Below, piece by piece: positions 9,723-18,923 of a DNA stretch of 64,000 nucleotides. The notes under the pieces are model-generated. The model did no database searches, was not told the DNA's origin, and saw nothing but the letters and a program-made list of their open reading frames with translations. Numbering within the stretch: position 1 is the stretch's first letter; each line of letters starts with the position of its first letter. This DNA comes from Solobacterium sp. (GTDB lineage: Bacteria; Bacillota_I; Bacilli_A; Erysipelotrichales; Erysipelotrichaceae). The position numbers and the translations under genes are program-made. The stretch lies in the NCBI GenBank assembly GCA_017539385.1, contig JAFYHC010000048.1, positions 1-64,000 on the forward strand, read 5' to 3'.

Positions 9723-10778
9723 TGACTCTGTAAACAGCAGATCCTGTAGGAATTCTCTGCATACATCATATGGCACAAGGTAGGCCATCCCCTCCTGTAC
9801 CGTGCTGACTGCTGTAGCAATACCAATTACATGTCCGGAAAGATCACATACCGGTGAGCCGCTGTTGCCCCGCTTAATGGCAAGATACGCTGCTGTATAG
9901 GCAGCGCCCCCCTGTGCTTCATAGCGTGTTCCTTCATAGACGCCTTTGACAAGTGTCTTGCCGTCATTTTCCGGATAACCGATCACAAAGATCTCACTGT
10001 CCGCTGCCGGTGCTGTTTCGGAAAGATGCAGCACTTCCGGCACCGTTTTATCGATTTTGAGCAGTGCGATGTCTTTCTGACTGTCTCCGGCTATGTATTC
10101 TGCCGGCAGCATCTGTCCTTTGTACAGCACAAGATAGCGGGAAGAAGGATGATCCACCACATGTGCATTGGTCAGGATATAGCCATCTTCCCTAACCAGA
10201 AAGCCGCTTCCCCGATAGTGTTTTGCTTCGAAGGAACCGATCGTATATACCTGCACCACACTGCCGCCATAGCGCTGCAGTATGGTTTCTTCCTGCATGG
10301 GCAGCGACTCCTGCACGCTTGCCGGAGATATGCGGTACAGAAGAAAACCGGCGAACAGACAAAGCAATATTGCAAGTGCTGCAAAGAAACGGTTCATCCG
10401 TTTCTTTTTCTCTGGGTCCGTCTGTTTCTTTACAAACGGATCCAACTTCTGCAGTGCTTCGCGCAGTCCCGGAAAGGACAGCTGTTTTCCATCGAAGCAT
10501 GTGTCATCGTGCCATCCGCTTTTTGCCTCTGCAGAAAGATACGTGCTGTACAGCAGGATGCTGGGTACACCGCGTCTTTTAGCCAGTGCGAGCAGATGCA
10601 TGAATGCTGCATCGCTTTCACAGTCCGCATCACATACGAAAACAACAGCGTCCGCTGCCAGAACGCTGTCATCATCATGTCCTGACAGTATGCGGAAGCC
10701 ATTTGCTGCAAATGCCTGTGCGGTCAATGCTGCGGTGCTTTCTTCTTTGCTGTACTGTATGGAAATGCGGTATCTCAT
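9720..10778 (-). CDS. Membrane-anchored trypsin-like serine protease with TIR-like N-terminal domain
   Basis: A 352-residue protein with three parts. Residues 1-115 look like an alternating alpha/beta domain: a Y-R-I-S-I-Q-Y-S strand, an A-N-G-F-R-I-L strand, then A-D-A-V-V-F-V-C-D and P-S-I-L-L-Y. This resembles a TIR or related flavodoxin-like fold. One membrane segment spans about 131-149. An extracytoplasmic trypsin/HtrA-like domain has His206 (T-N-A-H-V-V), Asp236 (K-D-I-A-L-L-K) and Ser307 (G-N-S-G-S-P). There is no PDZ domain, unlike HtrA. ATG 10778 overlaps the trmK stop as ATGA. The protease call is firm; the TIR-like reading is inference. Confidence 0.85.
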   Translation of the reverse strand: MRYRISIQYSKEESTAALTAQAFAANGFRILSGHDDDSVLAADAVVFVCDADCESDAAFMHLLALAKRRGVPSILLYSTYLSAEAKSGWHDDTCFDGKQLSFPGLREALQKLDPFVKKQTDPEKKKRMNRFFAALAILLCLFAGFLLYRISPASVQESLPMQEETILQRYGGSVVQVYTIGSFEAKHYRGSGFLVREDGYILTNAHVVDHPSSRYLVLYKGQMLPAEYIAGDSQKDIALLKIDKTVPEVLHLSETAPAADSEIFVIGYPENDGKTLVKGVYEGTRYEAQGGAAYTAAYLAIKRGNSGSPVCDLSGHVIGIATAVSTVQEGMAYLVPYDVCREFLQDLLFTES

Positions 10779-11443
10779 ATTGTTTCTGCATGTGCCTGCA
10801 GCCAGGCATCGTAGACGTCGATCTTGTGCTGCAGCGTCTGTGTATTTTCCATCTGGAATGGCAGATGTCTGCGCATGTTGTCCGCAAGGGAAGAAATCTT
10901 CTTCCGGTAGAGCGGAAGATCTTTCTGCATCAGGCACGGTCCCAGCAGGATCTCTTCTTCACTGTAGGGCGCATGCGGTGCCGTACAGAAGACTTCGATC
11001 TCATAGCCATGTCCTGCTTCATGGACATAGGCTTCATCCAGAATGGTATAACCGTGTTCTGCGATCCATCTGCGCATATCATCGGTATGATTGTTTACAG
11101 AGAGAATGATCTGCTTCATGCGGTGCAGATGTTCCATGCCCTCTTCCAGTATATGTACCGCTGTGGTGCATCCCATGCCGGTAATAATGGCACAATCGGC
11201 ATCGTCCGGCACATTGGCAAAACCATCAGAAAGGACCGGAAGCACATATCCTTCCAGTCCTTCCTTTCGTATCGTGTGTTTTGCACTTTCCAGCGGTCCT
11301 TTGGCCACGTCGCATGCATAGACTTTTGTGCAGATCCCCTGCTTTACCAGCATGACCGGAACATAGGCATGATCCGTGCCGATATCTGCCGGTATCGTAC
11401 CAGGCTGCACCAATGCGGCAATGGCTTCCAGACGAAGGCTCAT
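10775..11443 (-). CDS. trmK: tRNA (adenine(22)-N1)-methyltransferase TrmK
   Basis: A 222-residue Rossmann-fold methyltransferase using SAM to make m1A22 in t[13 protein letters not shown] is the SAM-binding motif I with the TrmK-specific T-D-H-A, and I-I-T-G-M-G follows. A C-terminal helical coiled coil completes the fold. It sits directly behind rpoD, its usual place in Bacillota, with ATGA overlaps on both sides, so rpoD, trmK and the protease are translationally coupled. Confidence 0.95.
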   Translation of the reverse strand: MSLRLEAIAALVQPGTIPADIGTDHAYVPVMLVKQGICTKVYACDVAKGPLESAKHTIRKEGLEGYVLPVLSDGFANVPDDADCAIITGMGCTTAVHILEEGMEHLHRMKQIILSVNNHTDDMRRWIAEHGYTILDEAYVHEAGHGYEIEVFCTAPHAPYSEEEILLGPCLMQKDLPLYRKKISSLADNMRRHLPFQMENTQTLQHKIDVYDAWLQAHAETI

Positions 11444-12852
11444 TTATAGAAATCCTTCAGACGCTTGGAGCGGGTCGGATGCTTGATCTTGCGCAGTGCC
11501 TTTGCTTCGATCTGACGGATCCGCTCACGGGTCACATTGAACTCTCTGCCGACTTCTTCCAGTGTGCGCGTACGTCCGTCATACAGACCAAACCGCAGAC
11601 GCAGCACCTTCTCTTCCCTGTCGGTCAGCGTGCTGAGAACATTGTTGATCTCATCTTTCAGCAGCTGGTTATTGGCATACTGATCCGGGCTCATGGCATC
11701 TTTGTCCTCGATGAAATCACCCAGGTGGGAATCGTCTTCCTCACCAATTGGTGTTTCCAGGGATACCGGTTCCAGTGCGATCTTCTGGATCTCACGCACT
11801 TTCTCCGGCGTAATGCCTTCCATGCGTTCAGCGATCTCTTCTGCACTCGGATCTCTGCCAAGTTCCTGGATGAGCTGTCTCTGTACACGGGTCAGCTTGT
11901 TGATGGTTTCGACCATATGTACCGGAATACGGATCGTTCTTGCCTGGTCGGCAATCGCACGTGTAATGGCCTGACGGATCCACCAGGTCGCATACGTACT
12001 GAACTTGAATCCCTTTGTATAATCGAATTTTTCAACCGCCTTTACCAGACCCATATTACCTTCCTGGATCAGATCCAGGAACAGCATGCCTCTGCCGACA
12101 TATTTCTTTGCGATCGAAACGACCAGACGCAGGTTGGCAGAAATCAGCATGTTCTTTGCTTCTTCGTCGCCTGCTTCGATCCGCTTCGCGATCTCCGGTT
12201 CATCTTCCGGCCGAAGAAGCGGTACACGTCCGATCTCTTTCAGATACATCTTGACCGGGTCGTTCAGCTGCACGCTTGTTGTAGCAGCCATGAAGTTTTC
12301 CGGCATCAGATATCTGCTGTTCAGATCATCGTCTTCATTCACATCGCCGGTGTCATCGCTGACATCGTCATCATCGAGAGAATCCATGTCATCGTCATCT
12401 TTCAGGCCGTCCATATCTTCCAGATCGTCATCTTCTGTGACTTCGATGCCTTCCTCACGGAACCATTCCATGAGTTCATCCATGTCACTGTCATCCAGGG
12501 ACAGATGATCCAGGGAAGCCATGATGTCGCGCTGGCGGACAAAGCCGTCGCGGGCATGGAGCTGACGGTATTCCTCTTTCAGTTCCTCCAGACCCTTGAT
12601 CTCTTTCATGCGGGATGCCGGTGTGAGAGCAGCTGTCTCAGCCGGAGAATCTTCCTTCATTTCTTCTGATGCGTGGGAGGCAGACGCAGAAGCATCTTCC
12701 TTCACAGCGGTCTTTTTTGCGGTCTTCTTGCGTGCAGGTTTCTTTCCGGTCTCATCTGCCGGCGCACTCTCTGCCTTTTTCTTCCGCGTCTTCTTTGCAG
12801 GCTCCGCTGTTTCAGTGAGTGTTTCTGTTTCAGCTGTTTCGTTTTTCTTCAT
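11440..12852 (-). CDS. rpoD: Primary sigma factor (RpoD/SigA)
   Basis: A 470-residue sigma-70, about 100 longer than B. subtilis SigA. The extra length is N-terminal: an Ala/Lys-rich basic tract (about 17-51), then a region 1.1-like segment (about 85-138), then an aspartate-rich stretch (about 139-178). Region 1.2 starts near 197 ([12 protein letters not shown]). Region 2 includes [20 protein letters not shown], and region 4.2 has the [10 protein letters not shown] helix. GGAGG precedes ATG 12852, which overlaps dnaG by 23 bp. Confidence 0.97.
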   Translation of the reverse strand: MKKNETAETETLTETAEPAKKTRKKKAESAPADETGKKPARKKTAKKTAVKEDASASASHASEEMKEDSPAETAALTPASRMKEIKGLEELKEEYRQLHARDGFVRQRDIMASLDHLSLDDSDMDELMEWFREEGIEVTEDDDLEDMDGLKDDDDMDSLDDDDVSDDTGDVNEDDDLNSRYLMPENFMAATTSVQLNDPVKMYLKEIGRVPLLRPEDEPEIAKRIEAGDEEAKNMLISANLRLVVSIAKKYVGRGMLFLDLIQEGNMGLVKAVEKFDYTKGFKFSTYATWWIRQAITRAIADQARTIRIPVHMVETINKLTRVQRQLIQELGRDPSAEEIAERMEGITPEKVREIQKIALEPVSLETPIGEEDDSHLGDFIEDKDAMSPDQYANNQLLKDEINNVLSTLTDREEKVLRLRFGLYDGRTRTLEEVGREFNVTRERIRQIEAKALRKIKHPTRSKRLKDFYK

Positions 12853-14581
12853 CTATGTACCTCCGTAACTCCTTGACGCACTTTTCGTATTTCTGTTCGA
12901 TCAGCCTGCGGCTCTCATCATTGAGCGTACCGCCGAGCTGTTTCCGGTATTCTTCTTTCCGCCGGCGCAGAACGGTCATTTTTACTTTTCGGATGGCACC
13001 GTTCAGCACGCTTTCGCTGTACGGTTCATCATAGCTGTCCGCTGTCACGATGGAAGCGATACAGTCACGCACCGGCTGGCTGTCGGTCGCAGCCATCAGT
13101 GCCTTGGGATCGCATACCCGCCTTGCATGGACTTCATCCACGATCATCATCGCTGTTTCCTGGAAAACAGGATCCAGCAGATACCCCAGATCGTTTTCAA
13201 AGATACTGACAGCAGAGGGATCCTGGAACATGCTGCGGAGAATCGTTTCCTCGGCAGTCCGTGTTCCATTTGGAACCGTGCGCACCGGTGTGCGCGGTGC
13301 TGCTTTCTCGCGGTAAGACGGCTGCTGTATGTAGCTGCCGGTACGGATACCGGTCAGACGCCATACTTCATCCGCAAAGTAATTGCGTTCCATCTCATCA
13401 CTGAGTGTCTGGATCTCAGCCATCGCCTTTTCCGCGAACTCTTTCTTTTCGGTAAAGTTGGAGAGATTGGTCTCTTTCTGCAGATACTTCAGATAGAATT
13501 CCATCCAGCTGTTTTCCATCTTCAGAAGATTCTGCAGTCCTTCTTTTCCGCTCTTCTTCAGGATCTCATCGGGATCCAGTCCGGTGTCATTGGATACGAC
13601 AGCGATATCGCATCCGGCTGCCCTGGCCATTTTGCCTGCCCGCACGGTTGCGGCCTGTCCGGCTCTGTCACCGTCATAGCAGAATACCACTTTTGCGGCG
13701 ATCCGCTTCAACAGACGGATCTGCTCATCCGTGCATGCCGTGCCCAGTGTGCATACGGCATTCTGTACGCCGGCCCGCCAGAAGGCAATGACATCGGTCA
13801 CACCTTCACATACATACACGCGCCCGGCCCGTCTCGCCGCAAGCCTTGCCCGGTGGTAGTTGTATACGATGTGTCCTTTGGTAAACAGTTCCGTTTCGGT
13901 CGTATTGACATACTTGGCGGGGTTGGATGGATCCAGTGTACGGGCGCTGAAACCGATCGGATCGCCATTGCGGTCATGGATCGGGAACAGGATGCGTCCC
14001 GCAAATACATCGTGGATGCCGCCCTGAGTGATGCGGATCACATTCGCGCGCACCATGTCTTTCTCACTGTATCCCTTGGCCTTCAGGAAAGCATACAGCG
14101 CATCCCCTTCGGGATTGTATCCGATCTCAAACGTCTTCAGGACATCGTCCGAAAGACCGCGGTCGGACAGATAGGTGCGCTGGGCCTGGGCGGATTCGCT
14201 CATCAGTTCATAGGAACAGTAGCGGATCGTCTCCTGCAGTATAGTATGCAGGATCTCGATCTGCGGATCCCGGGGGGCAGATTGTGCAACAGGACTTTCC
14301 TGGAGAGTAAAGCCGGTCAGCTCCGCAACACGCTGGATCGCCTCGGGAAACGCGATCTTTTCATAATTCTGCACAAAGGAGAAGACGTCGCCGCCGTTTC
14401 CGCATACAAAGCATTTGTAGATCTGCCGGTCCGGGCGGATCTGCATGGATGGATCATGGTCATCATGAAACGGACATAATGCCTTGTATACCTTACCCTT
14501 CCGCTGCAGAGGAAGATAATGGCCGATGACGTCCACAATATCCGCATGTGCCCGCAGGGCTTCCAGTTCTTCTCTCTGCAT
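12830..14581 (-). CDS. dnaG: DNA primase
   Basis: A 583-residue primase that makes RNA primers at the replication fork. The zinc-binding domain has Cys36, His39, Cys57 and Cys60 (C-P-F-H ... C-F-V-C). The TOPRIM domain has E-G-V-T-D (usually E-G-Y-M-D) and C-Y-D-G-D-R-A-G with the metal-binding acids. A C-terminal helicase-interaction region follows. It lies 28 bp after glyQS and runs into rpoD, an ancient macromolecular synthesis operon arrangement (here with glyQS in front and trmK behind). Confidence 0.97.
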   Translation of the reverse strand: MQREELEALRAHADIVDVIGHYLPLQRKGKVYKALCPFHDDHDPSMQIRPDRQIYKCFVCGNGGDVFSFVQNYEKIAFPEAIQRVAELTGFTLQESPVAQSAPRDPQIEILHTILQETIRYCSYELMSESAQAQRTYLSDRGLSDDVLKTFEIGYNPEGDALYAFLKAKGYSEKDMVRANVIRITQGGIHDVFAGRILFPIHDRNGDPIGFSARTLDPSNPAKYVNTTETELFTKGHIVYNYHRARLAARRAGRVYVCEGVTDVIAFWRAGVQNAVCTLGTACTDEQIRLLKRIAAKVVFCYDGDRAGQAATVRAGKMARAAGCDIAVVSNDTGLDPDEILKKSGKEGLQNLLKMENSWMEFYLKYLQKETNLSNFTEKKEFAEKAMAEIQTLSDEMERNYFADEVWRLTGIRTGSYIQQPSYREKAAPRTPVRTVPNGTRTAEETILRSMFQDPSAVSIFENDLGYLLDPVFQETAMMIVDEVHARRVCDPKALMAATDSQPVRDCIASIVTADSYDEPYSESVLNGAIRKVKMTVLRRRKEEYRKQLGGTLNDESRRLIEQKYEKCVKELRRYIDEEKRNS

Positions 14582-14609
14582 TGACGCAAGGTCTCCTTTC
14601 GCTATTCAA

Positions 14610-15983
14610 TCAGAAGCGGATTTCCTGTGCGATCTTCGCACGGACTTCTTCCACTGTCATTCTCTCCTGTGCCATCGTGTCACGGTAACGGATCGTAACA
14701 GTGCCGTCCTGCTCTGTCTGATCATCTACAGTAATGCAGAACGGTGTGCCGATCTCATCCATGCGGCGGTAGCGCTTGCCGATAGAACCGGCTTCGTCAT
14801 ATGCCACATTGAAGTCGATGGACAGCTCGTGACGGATCTTTTCGGCGATCTCACCATGTTTCTTGCGCAGCGGCAGAACAGCAGCCTTTACCGGTGCAAG
14901 AACCGGGTGGAAATGCATAACAACGCGGACATCGCCGTTTTCCAGTGTTTCTTCATCATATGCATCCGTAAAGAACATGAAGAACAGACGTTCTACACCG
15001 ACTGCCGGTTCAACGACATACGGGATGTACTTTTCATTCGTATACGGATCCAGATATTCCATACTGACGCCGGAGGTGTTCTGATGCTGGGTCAGGTCGT
15101 AGTCCGTACGGTCTGCGATACCCCATAATTCACCCCATCCCCACGGGAACTTGTATTCGATATCGGTCGTTCCCTTGGAGTAGAAGCTCAGTTCTTCCGG
15201 TGTATGATCACGGAAGCGCAGGTTCTCCGGATTGCCGCCGAGCGACAGGATCCAGTCCATGCAGAACTTCCGCCAGTATGGGAACCAGTCATCATCCGTT
15301 CCCGGCTTGCAGAAGAATTCCATTTCCATCTGCTGAAATTCTCTTGTACGGAAGATGAAGTTGCCCGGTGTGATCTCATTGCGGAAGGATTTGCCGATCT
15401 GGCCGATGCCGAACGGCAGCTTCTTCCGGTAAGCACGCTGTACGCTCTTGAAATCAACGAACATGCCCTGTGCCGTTTCCGGACGCAGATAGATCGTGCT
15501 CTTTGCGTCTTCCAGTGTTCCCTGGAATGTCTTGAACATCAGATTGAACTGACGGATCGGTGTAAAGTCATGCTTGCCGCAGTCCGGACACGGGATCTTA
15601 TTCTCTCTGATGTAGTTTTCCATTTCTTCCTTGGACCAGCCTTCACAGGTGACCTTTCCTTCTGTATAGGCTTCGATCAGCTGATCGGCACGATGACGGG
15701 TCTTGCAGTTTCTGCAGTCCATCAGCGGGTCCGAGAAACCCTTCAGGTGACCAGATGCTTCCCATACCTTCGGGTTCATCAGAATGGCAGCCTGGATCTC
15801 CACATTGTTGGGATCTTCCTGAATAAACTTCTTCTGCCATGCGCGTTTGATATTATCTTTTAAAGAAACACCGTAGGGACCAAAATCCCATGTATTCGAC
15901 AGACCGCCGTAGATCTCGGAGCCCTGGAATACGAACCCGGTGTTTTTTGCATGTGATACGATTTTTTCAAATGTCTTTTCCAC
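14610..15983 (-). CDS. glyQS: Glycine--tRNA ligase, single-chain (alpha2) type
   Basis: A 457-residue class II synthetase of the dimeric eukaryote/Gram-positive type. Features are Q-G-S-E-I-Y-G-G at the start, motif 1 in the G-P-Y-G-V region, and a zinc-binding-like insert with C-R-N-C and C-P-D-C pairs. F-R-N-E-I-T-P (motif 2) is followed by an R-x-R-E-F-x-Q-M-E-x-E-F-F block, and the C-terminal anticodon-binding domain closes the protein. The start is GTG at 15983, with GGGAGGA 5 nt upstream. First gene of the dnaG-rpoD-trmK transcript, behind its own promoter. I see no T-box leader. Confidence 0.96.
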   Translation of the reverse strand: MEKTFEKIVSHAKNTGFVFQGSEIYGGLSNTWDFGPYGVSLKDNIKRAWQKKFIQEDPNNVEIQAAILMNPKVWEASGHLKGFSDPLMDCRNCKTRHRADQLIEAYTEGKVTCEGWSKEEMENYIRENKIPCPDCGKHDFTPIRQFNLMFKTFQGTLEDAKSTIYLRPETAQGMFVDFKSVQRAYRKKLPFGIGQIGKSFRNEITPGNFIFRTREFQQMEMEFFCKPGTDDDWFPYWRKFCMDWILSLGGNPENLRFRDHTPEELSFYSKGTTDIEYKFPWGWGELWGIADRTDYDLTQHQNTSGVSMEYLDPYTNEKYIPYVVEPAVGVERLFFMFFTDAYDEETLENGDVRVVMHFHPVLAPVKAAVLPLRKKHGEIAEKIRHELSIDFNVAYDEAGSIGKRYRRMDEIGTPFCITVDDQTEQDGTVTIRYRDTMAQERMTVEEVRAKIAQEIRF

Positions 15984-16007
15984 GTCTTTCCTCCCGTTCC
16001 GGTATAA

Positions 16008-16033
16008 ACCACCTGAAACTTTGTAATTTTAGC
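16008..16033 (-). promoter_or_regulatory. glyQS promoter (extended -10)
   Basis: On the minus strand TGCTAAAAT (TG-n extended -10, TAAAAT) occurs just after the second recO terminator and about 40 nt before the GTG start. No good -35 hexamer is seen, as is usual for extended -10 promoters. Confidence 0.5.
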
Positions 16034-16036
16034 ACG

Positions 16037-16061
16037 CAAAAACAGCTCTGAGAAGTCAGAG
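16037..16061 (-). terminator. Second terminator after recO
   Basis: Perfect 6-bp stem CTCTGA / TCAGAG with a CTTC tetraloop followed by CTGTTTTT on the minus strand. It lies between recO and the glyQS promoter. Confidence 0.75.
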
Positions 16062-16087
16062 TACTTTATTTGCACTGCATTGTGCTG

Positions 16088-16118
16088 AAAAAAAGCTCAC
16101 GCATAGCGATTGAGCTTT
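16088..16118 (-). terminator. recO terminator embedded in the 3' end of the gene
   Basis: AAAGCTCA / TGAGCTTT form an 8-bp stem with an inner CGC-TAT-GCG stem, followed by seven T on the minus strand. The recO stop codon (16097-16099) lies inside the hairpin, so the last codons of recO encode the terminator. Confidence 0.85.
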
Positions 16119-16843
16119 CGATACAGCTGATATGCCCCAATGCGGATGCCGGCATGTCGTACAAGCATCTCATGCAGAAGAAAGGCATCCTGCGGGGATG
16201 GTGTGACAAGCTGGCGCACCTGGCTGTAGTGGGTGATGCCGCCGCGCACAATGCGGCGCATGCGCATCAGTTCTTCTTTTGTCATCGGCTCCTGACTGCC
16301 GGCGCACTCATGACAGAGAAATCCGCCCTCGTCTGACGAAAAGACAACGGCCTCCGGCTTTCCGCAGTGAACGCACGCATCCACTTCTGCACCAACGCCG
16401 AACAATTGCATCATTTCGCTGAGATAGCATGCGATCACAAGATCGCACGGTTCCTTTTCTGCCAAAAGATCCAGTGCCTGTTCCAATAACTGCAGCTTTG
16501 CTTTCGGATCATCGTCTTCTTCCCCGCTCAGCGTCAAAGCGTCCGCCGTACCGATCAGTACCGCTGCAGCAGAGCTCAGGGTGAGATCTTCATGCAGGGG
16601 CCGGTACAGCTTCAATGTACGTGCCCGCTTCAGATGAAACAGTGTCCGGTGTGGCTTATAATCAAATTCAAATTCCGCCTTCGTATATGGCAGTACGGAT
16701 CCCTTATTGCGGCTGGACATCTTTCTTGCCCCGCTCACAGTAAAAGCGATCTTTCCGTATTGTTCACTCAGCACCGTGATCATGACATCATGTTCACGGT
16801 AATCCATCTCTTTCAGGATGATCCCGTCAGCGCGGTCATTCAT
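16097..16843 (-). CDS. recO: DNA repair protein RecO
   Basis: A 248-residue RecO, which loads RecA by annealing and by displacing SSB in recombination repair. An N-terminal OB fold (G-I-I-L-K ... Y-R-E-H-D, then a basic S-G-A-R-K patch) is followed by a helical domain with a four-cysteine zinc site, C-V-H-C and C-H-E-C. ATG 16843 has GGAGGT upstream and overlaps era by 8 bp; the longer reading from 16945 lies inside era. Last gene of the phoH operon. Confidence 0.95.
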   Translation of the reverse strand: MNDRADGIILKEMDYREHDVMITVLSEQYGKIAFTVSGARKMSSRNKGSVLPYTKAEFEFDYKPHRTLFHLKRARTLKLYRPLHEDLTLSSAAAVLIGTADALTLSGEEDDDPKAKLQLLEQALDLLAEKEPCDLVIACYLSEMMQLFGVGAEVDACVHCGKPEAVVFSSDEGGFLCHECAGSQEPMTKEELMRMRRIVRGGITHYSQVRQLVTPSPQDAFLLHEMLVRHAGIRIGAYQLYRKLNRYA

Positions 16844-17729
16844 CCCGGAACGCACCTCCGTAGCCATACTCACTGATGCGGGCATCGCGGGAACGCCATT
16901 CATCTTCCACCCGCACAAACAGTTCCAGATAGACTTTCTTGCCAAGCAGTCCTTCCAGTTCTTCGCGGGCCATGGATCCGATCTTTTTCAGCATGGCGCC
17001 CTGCTTGCCGATCATGATGACTTTCTGGCTCTTTTTTTCTACCAGGATCATGGCCTGGATATAGCAGGATTTCTTCGTGAATTTCTTCGATTCCACCAAT
17101 ACAGCCGTCGCATGGGGAATCTCTTCCTCCGTGCATAACAGCACCTTCTCCCGGATGACTTCGGCGATGCGGAAATTCTCCGAACCATCCACGGTCATTT
17201 CCGGCGGATAGAGATACTCCCCTTCCGGCAGGTATTTTTCCGTTGCCTTGATCAGGTCTTTGAATGTCTTGTCCTTTAATGCCGAAATCGGGAAGTATTC
17301 CGCAAATTCAAAGCGGCTGCTCCAGGACTGCAGGTTGGCAATGATCTTCTCACGGGACATCTTGTCGACCTTGTTCAGGATCAGAAAGACCGGCAGACCG
17401 GTATTCTTTACCATGTTGAGCACATACTTGTCCCCTTCGCCAAACGGCACACTGCCGTCTACGACCAGATAGATCAGGTCCACCCCCATCATGACGTCGG
17501 CTGCCTCTTTGTTCATGCGTGCACCGAGGCGGTATTGCGCCTTGTGGATGCCGGGTGTATCGGTAAAGACGATCTGGCTGTTTTCACTTGTCAGGATGCC
17601 GCGGATCTCGGAGCGTGTCGTCTGCGGCTTGGGTGAAACGATCGCCACCTTCTCTTTCAGAAGCCCGTTCAGCAGCGTGCTCTTGCCGGCATTCGGACGG
17701 CCTGCAAGGGCCACAAAGCCGCTCTTCAT
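16836..17729 (-). CDS. era: GTPase Era
   Basis: A 297-residue GTPase needed for 16S rRNA 3'-end maturation and small-subunit assembly. G1 G-R-P-N-A-G-K-S-T, G3 D-T-P-G-I-H and G4 N-K-V-D are clear. The C-terminal KH domain has the G-K-Q-G-A-M-L-K-K-I-G loop and an L-E-L-F-V-R-V-E strand. ATGA overlap with cdd upstream. Confidence 0.97.
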   Translation of the reverse strand: MKSGFVALAGRPNAGKSTLLNGLLKEKVAIVSPKPQTTRSEIRGILTSENSQIVFTDTPGIHKAQYRLGARMNKEAADVMMGVDLIYLVVDGSVPFGEGDKYVLNMVKNTGLPVFLILNKVDKMSREKIIANLQSWSSRFEFAEYFPISALKDKTFKDLIKATEKYLPEGEYLYPPEMTVDGSENFRIAEVIREKVLLCTEEEIPHATAVLVESKKFTKKSCYIQAMILVEKKSQKVIMIGKQGAMLKKIGSMAREELEGLLGKKVYLELFVRVEDEWRSRDARISEYGYGGAFRDE

Positions 17730-18127
17730 CGATTCACATCCTCTTCGGTAAACTGCATCGGCAGTAATTCCGCGATATTGGTATCTACTTCCTCTTTTCC
17801 ATTGGACAGATAGATCGGTGTCTGCTGCTGCAGCAGTTCACTCAGCACCTGGCGGCAGATCCCGCACGGAGCTGCAATGCGCGGTCCGTCGCTGACGATG
17901 GCAAGCGCTTCGATCGTATCTTTCCGATAGCCGTAGGAATACGCCGCAAACACGGCGCTGCGCTCGGCACAGTTGGTCGCTCCAAACGATGCATTTTCAA
18001 CATTTACGCCCCGGAAAACACGTCCGTCCGTTGTTGCAATCGCTGCACCGACATGATAATTCGAATATGGTGCATAACTGTTTTCCATTGCCTGGAATGC
18101 TTCTTTCAGCAATTCTTCCCGTTTCAT
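17726..18127 (-). CDS. cdd: Cytidine deaminase
   Basis: A 133-residue zinc enzyme turning cytidine or deoxycytidine into uridine or deoxyuridine. The catalytic C-A-E-R zinc motif and P-C-G-I-C-R-Q-V are both present, as are the N-V-E-N and Y-S-N-Y-H-V-G-A substrate blocks. Start ATG 18127 overlaps the dgkA stop (ATGA). Between dgkA and era is its usual Bacillota position. Confidence 0.96.
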   Translation of the reverse strand: MKREELLKEAFQAMENSYAPYSNYHVGAAIATTDGRVFRGVNVENASFGATNCAERSAVFAAYSYGYRKDTIEALAIVSDGPRIAAPCGICRQVLSELLQQQTPIYLSNGKEEVDTNIAELLPMQFTEEDVNR

Positions 18128-18468
18128 GCCATTCCTCCTATATGTCTGATCAGGATCACCAGTGCACACACCAGCGCCGCCAGCGAAGCCAGCAGTACTG
18201 CTGAGGCAGAAAGATCCTTGATATACTGTATTTTTTCGTTGTATTCCGTAGAATACAGATCACATACTTTTTCAATTGCCGTATTGAATGTCTCACTGAC
18301 GATCACCATCGCAATGCATATAATGACGCTCAGCCATTCATACAGATCCAGACGCAGCACGATCGCCGCACATAATGCCATCGCTGCCAGGATCCACTGC
18401 TGGCGTATGCTGGCATCACGAAATCCGAGGCTGACACCCCGGAATGCGTCCTGAAATTTCTTTTTCAT
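18124..18468 (-). CDS. dgkA: Undecaprenol/diacylglycerol kinase family protein (DgkA type)
   Basis: A 114-residue three-helix membrane kinase. The family motif S-E-T-F-N-T-A-I-E-K (metal and ATP-binding Glu and Asn) lies between membrane segments at about 28-40, 46-58 and 90-110. In Gram-positives the family mainly phosphorylates undecaprenol, feeding the wall carrier pool; diacylglycerol is the Gram-negative substrate. Start overlaps ybeY by 4 bp. Confidence 0.92.
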   Translation of the reverse strand: MKKKFQDAFRGVSLGFRDASIRQQWILAAMALCAAIVLRLDLYEWLSVIICIAMVIVSETFNTAIEKVCDLYSTEYNEKIQYIKDLSASAVLLASLAALVCALVILIRHIGGMA

Positions 18469-18914
18469 ACCCGCGGTGCGATCGGATCGAGGATCTCATC
18501 CTGCAGCGCAAACATCTCTTCGGCATCGCTTTCTTCCATATGATCATAGCCGAGGCAATGCAGCAGTCCATGCGTAAAGAGGAAAAGGATCTCCCGTTCC
18601 ACGCTGTGACCGTATTCTTTTGCCTGGCGGCGTGCATAGTCGATGTTGATGAAGATATCGCCAAGATCTGTCTGTGCTTCTTCGGGAATGTCCGGATCAT
18701 CCTGTACGGCAAAGCTGATGACATCGGTCGGCCGGTCGATCTGACGGTAATCACGGTTGATCACATGAATGGTGCGGGAACGAACAAATGAGACGCTGAT
18801 CTCATAGTCCTTCCGCAATTGCAGTCTGTTTTCGGCAGACTCTGCCACTTTGTGCATCTTTTCTTCATACTGTGCAAGATCCGCATTGGTGCGGTTTATG
18901 ATCGTGATCTCCAT
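18465..18914 (-). CDS. ybeY: Endoribonuclease YbeY (rRNA maturation)
   Basis: A 149-residue metalloprotein with the zinc motif H-G-L-L-H-C-L-G-Y-D-H (H-x3-H-x5-H) near residue 115 and the D-V-I-S-F strand. Involved in 16S 3'-end processing and 70S quality control. It lies 9 bp after phoH and overlaps dgkA by 4 bp. Confidence 0.96.
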   Translation of the reverse strand: MEITIINRTNADLAQYEEKMHKVAESAENRLQLRKDYEISVSFVRSRTIHVINRDYRQIDRPTDVISFAVQDDPDIPEEAQTDLGDIFINIDYARRQAKEYGHSVEREILFLFTHGLLHCLGYDHMEESDAEEMFALQDEILDPIAPRV

Positions 18915-18923
18915 GTTTCTTCC

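Noticed and set aside
12340-12430. Low-complexity GAT/GAC-rich stretch
   Set aside because: Coding for the aspartate block of RpoD.
11413-12669. Plus-strand frame opposite rpoD
   Set aside because: Phe/Ile/His-rich shadow composition and no start signals.
13127-14479. Plus-strand frame of about 450 codons opposite dnaG
   Set aside because: No family resemblance and no ribosome site; a codon-bias shadow of dnaG.
15984-16036. T-box riboswitch before glyQS
   Set aside because: The space between promoter and start is about 40 nt, far too short, and no T-box sequence is present.
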